Assembly: GCA_914767715.1 (NCBI GenBank) | Contig: OU612072.1 | Coordinates: 18,724,001-18,788,000 of the forward strand | Source: Membranipora membranacea | Taxonomy: Eukaryota; Bryozoa; Gymnolaemata; Cheilostomatida; Membraniporidae | DNA: 64,000 nt | Direction: 5' to 3' | Shown here: one piece after another, positions 58,301 to 64,000 of the stretch | Layout of the letters: every line of letters begins with the position of its first letter | How positions within the stretch are numbered: position 1 is the first letter of the stretch | The notes under the pieces: model-generated | Database searches by the model: none | Told to the model about the DNA's origin: nothing | The model's input: only the letters and a program-made list of their open reading frames with translations | Made by a program: the position numbers and the translations under genes

Positions 58301-61300
58301 CCTCAGTATCAGGGCCGTAGTTTAGAAAAAATGGTGCCTCCCCGAGAACTACGGCGCTGGTATACAGAGAGTACACAGTAGGCAGTTTTCATGATGAGAT
58401 ATGACTCTATATTGACACTTACCGCTGCTGCAGCTCTAGCCTCTCGATCTGCCTTTATATTATCTAAGGCTTTCTGTCTACAAATGTAAAATGGGAAGTC
58501 ATTTTTAGGTTTGGATCAACTGGGCTCAATCAGTTATGGTTAACCGTGAATATATATGACCAGTTTTCTGCTACAAAAAATTTTAATGTAGGTAATTTAG
58601 GGCTTCAGTTTTATGCTCCTGTATTAGTTTGCTTCTCCTGAGCTGTTCTTTATCACAAAACATCGTTAAGCTCATAGTTGGATCCACATTCCTGCATTTA
58701 GAGTTGCCTTTTCGGCGGCCGGAGCAGTGACAACTCACAAGTATGATTGGAGCAACCAGGAAACGCAGGAAAGTTAAACCTAACATGATTTAGACTCATA
58801 GTTGTGTAATTAAATTAAAAGATACACTTACTTGGCAGCTCTCGTCTCAGCTTTCTCTCTTCTCTTAGCTTCAGCTAAAGCTTTCAGTTCCTTCTGCTCC
58901 ATTCTAATAAATAAAACAAGATAGCAATATAATAAATATACTGGGTACTAATATCCATTATCACAACAGTATTATAATATAAAGTATAAAGTATATTATA
59001 CTTTATACTGTATACTAGATAAGAGAGAATGTGAAATCAAACATCTTCTCTGACAACATTGTGGATAGAAAATATTTGAGGATTCTAAAACAATATATAT
59101 TTTTATTTATATCTATGTAACATCAGCAATTTTACATTGGCTCAACTTTTAGCTCTGTCGAAACACCATATTTCTCTTTTCAGAGACTGTAATAAACGCT
59201 ATCCCTATCCCTATTATCATAACCTGTTTTGTATCCGCGAGTCTATGATTGATAGATACACAGACTAATTAGTGAGGTCAAGGTCGTCTGCATTGAGAAT
59301 GATTGATCGTGTCTCTGGATTGACTGTACATCAAAACTCATTGATAGCCATGATGCAATCACATGATTCTACTCATGCTATTTTGATAAAAATTTCTTTC
59401 TGCGATACTTATGACACGCCTGCAAGACTTCCCTTCAATCATCCGCCCAATGACTGACACTGAATATGACCTTGACATGGTCTGTAAGCTGCGGATCATA
59501 GTTCATTCGGTAGTAACCACTAGTTTATAGCTACCTCCTACAAGAAGCTAGCAAGTTTACTCACTCAAACTTAGCCATGCTCATATCTTTCCCCTGATGC
59601 CTTCTCAGTTTCTCTTTATCTTTAGCTTCCTGTTTCTCTTTTTCCTCCCTCTCTGCTTTCTTCCTCTTCATCTTTTCCTTCACACTGCAAAATAAAGATT
59701 GACAAACTGATAAACAATTATCCAAGATATGTGAAAATGAATATTGAAATGGTAAACATGTATGAATTTACAAAAATAATAAACCTTCATATTCATCAAA
59801 AATGTGTGTGTGTGAGCACTTACAACAACAAGAATTGAATCATTGGTTTTGGTGCTGCTTGTATGATAATAATTGTGAAACAATGTTTTATTAACATACG
59901 CCTAAAATGTGCTCATACAAAGACTTCATATAGTTGCACAATTCCAAACATCTATGATCTTGAAATATGTAATTACTCATGAGCAATTAGCCCCAAAAAT
60001 AACTGTTGGTCGGTTTGTTTGCATTCAAGCTTTTCCCAAAGGTACATATGGGGAGGGCTTCTTTGGTAGCATATGATAATTGAGTACAAACACATAACAA
60101 TACATGCTCATTAAATTGTTAAATCGATCAATCAATCGCTCAAACAATCAAGTGTTTGAACATTCGTTCGATCAATCGGTCATAACTAAAATTGATCGAT
60201 TGATTGTGTGAGATGACTCACAGTTCCATCTGTCTGGCCTTCTCCTCAGCAGTGAGAGGTTTAACTTCCTCTGTAGACTCTGAGAAGCTGGCGTGTCCAG
60301 TCTTAGCTGCGTGTGTCTGTACATCCATCTCTGTCCTTAACTGCTTACCACATCTACACAAATATACAAGATAAATGTGAGGTAAGTAAGCAAAGGTAGG
60401 TAAGATAAAGTGATGAAGTGATGAAAGGTAAATAAGGGCAAGAATAAGAAGAGCATGAAAAGTGAAGGTAAGTATTAGCAGATAATGATAGTGTAATAGG
60501 CGACTTACCAGGCCTTTGAAAATAAACAATTTTCATCAAGTTGTCTTCCCTTGGAAAAGGGACAGTAGCATTGAGCATATCATTAGTGATGACAGAATTC
60601 ATGGAATAAATTCTATTCCAAGGCAGCTAAAATTACGGGGTTTCCATAGGATCATGTCAGTGTAGTAAGGTATCTGATGGCATAGTTTTCGATACCCCAC
60701 TCGGAATTATTTTTTATTTTTTTATGTACTGCCCAGTGGTTTTTTCAGGTAACTACAGTAAAGGCATGTTGCTCATCTTAGCAATAAATTGACCTAAGGT
60801 ACACCAGTACGCATTTTGGCATAGATATGTTATGCTATGTTTATTGTCTGCTATGATAAGGTAAAATAGAGGTATCATGCTGATGACAAGTGAGGGCACT
60901 GTGCCTGTACGGGATTAACTGAATGTTGGATGAGGCCATTATAATGAAATTATTCAGACAGCGATGTAAATTATGAGCGATGTCAGTAGCCAGGTATTAC
61001 CTAGCAATAACAAAAATATACCCGTAAGTCCTCTGAAGTCCTATTGTCAGCTCCGATACAAGTTTTAACGATATAAATGCGACAGATTTTTAAACACACT
61101 GTCATACCTATGCCATACTGGTTGACTCATGAGCAGGTCAGGCCAAATTTTATTTTGAGCATTACGCAAACTTAACTTAATTTACTCAAATGAGGGATAA
61201 TTTCTGGTTCCATTTCAAAGAACAAGCAGAGATTAGTTTTCATTCCGGAGCTGAAAAGCTCATCATAATCTAAGACTTCCATCTTGGATTGCAATAAATT

Positions 61301-63982
61301 ATTGTAAAATAAAGAAAAAACATACTTTGTTATACCAGTGATCATCATCTGACATTAGATTTGGCCATAATAAACAGGCTTTGTTTTTAGTTTCCCTTTT
61401 TTATCGATGCACGAGGGATTATCAGAGGAAGGTGACATAATTTCCAGTAGCATACCTGTATCAGTATCATAGATCTGATTCATGCAGCTAAATTTTCAGA
61501 TCGAGCAATGCTGTCGCAATTACCAATTAGCAGATTTTTACCCATTAGAAATGTTGATGCTGACATTTATTGTAAACCACAGCCCTACATTCCACTACAT
61601 GGAAATCTTGATTACTATTAACCGCACTCATTCTAAGTGTATAGACTTGTTTGTCATCATTTTATGCACCACTTTTCTTGTCGAGACTAGTACAGCCAAC
61701 CAGCTCATCGACGAGCCTCATTTTGTATCAACTTATATTTCTGTTTTACGCTGCGCTCCAATTTATCCTTACGATGTAGCCTGCAGCATTATTACAAACA
61801 CAGTGTCACCGCACAAGTTGTAGAGATTATTATTACTTCCATACCAATTATCCTAACTAGGAAGAGTTACGCAACATATGTAAGAGGGCGATGATTTTGG
61901 TACAGCAACCAATAAAATGTTCGTTGCCGACCCCCTCGATGTGTATGCTATTTAGCCTAGCGTCTCTATACTAGTACAATACCCTCACAGCAATCCCAAG
62001 AAATGAAACTATTAAGCCCTTTTGCTCTGGTTCATGGTGAGACACTGAACATAATTTATTTCTTGAGCGGTGCTGTTCATATTCTGCACAAGTTGTGCTA
62101 TGGATTGGCTGCTTGATAGTGTTTCATAACATCAACTTTCTTCAATTCTTGAGCAGCAGCGATTGTAGCTGTAGATTCCTGATCAATAATTATAAAATCA
62201 GGTTTTTGTGGAGTTTTGTTGCTGTCCTGAAGTTGACCATAACCACATTGTAAATTGTCTTTTAGGCAAGGATTATAAATTATTATTAGGATTATTACGT
62301 TACTACTATTCAATTGACTGTTGTCCCTTATGACTGTTACAGCATGTTACAGCTCTGCTATGTAATAAACCTGGCTTAACCCCATTAATCAATTTAACTG
62401 AAAAATTTGAGTTTACACTGTGAATCTGTCCGGTCATTCATGAGAATATTTGCTCACTGCTTCGGACAAAGATAATCCTTGTTACATCATGACCGGAAAA
62501 TGTAAATTTGTCGCAACTTGATTAATGCCTGGTAGTAAAATCAGCCGTTTTGCATGTCAGCTGTCCGAGAAACAGTGTAGCCGCTGCACCCACAGCTGGG
62601 GAATCAGGGATAGCATTGTCATTGGAGGATTGTTTTTTTGTTAAGACACTGTCAGAATGAGAATGTCCCAGTTTGGAGATAAATTTATGTATCTCAAAGT
62701 ATGAGATGGGTGGCCTTTTTGTCAAGGAACATCATACATTTAAGTCGATTAGAGTCTAGAGCTGACCCTCCAAACTTGGATAATGTCATATTGTTTTTTT
62801 TTATATTTCCTGGTCCCTTAGGCCAGGCACTTCTGAGGTTTCAGCATTGTATAATGTATACGCTCTTGAACAGAGTTCCTTTCTTGTTCCAGAGCTCTTA
62901 AAACCACTACGCCTACAGTAATCTTTCAGTGCTTCTGCATCCCACGTTTCGACTTCATTCAATGATATCAAATCGCTGCTTACAAGATCTTCCATATTGT
63001 GATGTTACTTGATGTCTGATGACCAAATAGATAGACATTCATATGGGCGCAGCATTAAATAGTTCTGGTTTTAATCATTCACACTTCAGTATTTATAATC
63101 TTTGCTTCTGTGTTTTGTGGTACAAAAACCAGGTTAGATATGCCAGACCCAATGTTTGCAGTATATTTCATATGGTGCGTGCGTCATTCAGACCACTGTT
63201 ATATCACAGAGTAAGGATATATCATATCATGCTCTAATCTTTCATTGTATCAATAATTTCTGTGCTATTACTAAGGTGTTACCACATATCCCAGAATAAT
63301 AACCTTGTTTGTTATGACACTGCAAGAATTACATCGCTAGTTTGAAGGTTTGAGGAGCTAGAATTTTTTCTATATCCCAATGTGTTCCTTGGTAGATTAT
63401 GCACCTGATCTGAGAATGCCACTTCCAGAAAATGCGCTGCTACCGACTTATCAAAGAAATAGGAATATTTTAGTATCCTTCCTTTAGTGAACTGTCCCTT
63501 TATCATGGGCATTGACAACACAACTCCAAATTATAAAAATGTTATTTTTGGGCTCAGTAAGTCGCCTATTATATAGCTATTTTATAAAATTCTCTACACA
63601 ATATGTGAGCTTGCAAGTAAGTTATGTGAGGTAAGTAAGGAAATGTAAGTAATGTAAGAAGCTGAGCTACAGCTATAGGTGGTCAGGGGACTGTTGGATT
63701 GGATAGCTTCCCTAGTAAACTGTTCTAACAGACAAATCAAGCTATCTTGATAGTATCTTATCATGATAACAGATCAGAATCACAGACGATATAGCATCAC
63801 CCATTTATTTTTATTTTCAATTTATATTTAAACTAGACAGTATTTGGTAGCAAATTACTACAGCTACATGATAGCATATGGAGTAATAGTTACTTACTCG
63901 TCACATTTGAGAGATTGAGGTTGAGCCGCTGACTCTTCTCCTGTTGCTGCTGGAGGCTCTGAGGCAGCGCTGGTCGCACCAC
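55343..63982 (-). CDS. UBXN1: UBXN1 (SAKS1) UBX-domain p97 cofactor, 5' end outside the window
   Basis: Eight exons on the minus strand: 63982-63898, 60353-60222, 59684-59565, 58903-58832, 58477-58423, 57955-57836, 56517-56334 and 55383-55343, ending in TAA. The visible 268 residues hold, in order: an Ala/Pro-rich linker; a single zinc finger (CDEC, 12 residues, H, 5 residues, H) followed by the FSESTEEVKPLT segment of invertebrate UBXN1; a long charged coiled coil (KEKMKRKKAEREEKEKQEAK and on); a second Ala/Pro linker; and a UBX domain (IRLPSGQPLTHTF; p97-contact FPR loop in TTFPRKVYS). By family it binds the AAA ATPase p97/VCP through UBX and ubiquitin through an N-terminal UBA domain, which must lie beyond 64000. 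The frame is intact and conserved. Confidence 0.9.
56866..57093 (-). repeat. SINE family A, minus strand, in a UBXN1 intron
   Basis: From 57093 downward: AGGTGGCCCAATCGGTGAGA head, B-box-like TGGATTTGAATCC, then TACTGGGGTTTGG, GGTGTGCTCAAACCTGC, GAGCAACCTGG and the family's GCGGCC stretch. Longer than the other reversed copies. Confidence 0.68.
57530..57790. repeat. Long imperfect inverted repeat in a UBXN1 intron
   Basis: Two arms of roughly 100-120 bases pair across a centre near 57665. The inner arms pair TAAGGTTGT-CCCTCTTTATC with its complement (57633-57653 and 57671-57691). Further out AGCCTATGGA-ACA-TTGAAAC (57584) pairs with its complement ending at 57745, and GGCAAC-TTTT pairs out to 57760. 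Similarity fades beyond. It looks like a foldback MITE or a head-to-head pair of one repeat. No target duplication was found. Confidence 0.6.
60354..63897. other. Large UBXN1 intron
   Basis: About 3.5 kb. Apart from the SAP-like fragment at 62522-62995 nothing is recognised. A 113-codon plus-strand frame at 61482-61823 has no known domain, starts without context and is left uncalled. Confidence 0.4.
62801..62995 (-). pseudogene. SAP-domain-like fragment of a repeat-borne gene
   Basis: A 64-codon frame on the minus strand with Met, an acidic start, then WDAEALKDYCRRSGFKSSG followed by TRKELCSRAYTLYN. This fits the SAP fold pattern: helix, G-F-x-x-S-G turn, K/R-x-x-L helix. SAP domains bind DNA. 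A similar N-terminus occurs in multicopy invertebrate genes that also carry SWIM or YqaJ-like parts; that link is from general knowledge, not shown here. The frame stops after 64 codons. A possible continuation with ISYFEIHKFISKLG at 62522-62725 sits in a shifted frame, so I read it as a decayed copy inside a UBXN1 intron. Confidence 0.4.
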
Positions 63983-64000
63983 CTGGAAACATGAACAATA

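Noticed and set aside
61482-61823. 113-codon plus-strand frame in a UBXN1 intron
   Set aside because: No recognisable domain, signal peptide, splice context or promoter; length alone is not enough in AT-rich intronic DNA.

Overview
The window is animal (metazoan) nuclear DNA: AT-rich, with GT-AG introns, SINEs with tRNA-like heads, a hAT DNA transposon, and four recognisable animal protein families. The families (SLC16-like transporter, LAMP, Dishevelled, UBXN1) and the 0.3-5 kb introns suggest a marine invertebrate. I cannot fix the phylum from sequence alone. There is no bacterial, organellar or CRISPR signal. All exon structures below were assembled by eye from reading frame, splice sites and phase; each complete gene closes as a continuous frame.

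Layout. 28-7578: two near-identical, intact SLC16/monocarboxylate-transporter-like genes sit head to head as an inverted duplication, one on the minus strand (28-2767) and one on the plus strand (4717-7578). 9723-28843: a plus-strand cluster holds two lysosome-associated membrane protein (LAMP) genes. The first is CD68-like, with one luminal domain and a mucin stalk. The second is LAMP1-like, with two luminal domains around a mucin hinge. A two-exon gene for a 76-residue secreted cysteine-rich protein lies between them. 28844-38754 holds no gene I can support, but contains a 928-bp hAT element with 8-bp target duplications. 38755-54013: a divergent Dishevelled-like gene on the plus strand, with a clear PDZ domain, the C-terminal half of a DEP domain and no DIX domain. 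55343-63982: UBXN1 on the minus strand, convergent with the Dishevelled-like gene and running off the right edge, so its UBA-encoding start lies outside.

Repeats are prominent. At least four tRNA-headed repeat families recur. A set of tiny perfect or near-perfect foldbacks (62-96 bp) begin TAGYCT, end with its complement and are flanked by exact 9-bp target duplications; these look like minimal MITEs. The Dishevelled-like gene also carries a 22-bp triplication across an exon-intron boundary that creates three consecutive 5' splice sites, only the first of which keeps frame.

The strongest candidates for something undescribed are the DIX-less Dishevelled-like gene with its triplicated splice donor, the TAGYCT micro-foldbacks, and the exon-1 identity of the inverted transporter pair, which suggests gene conversion. 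The LAMP pair and UBXN1 probably act in lysosomal membranes and in ubiquitin/p97 pathways; nothing ties the neighbouring genes into one pathway.
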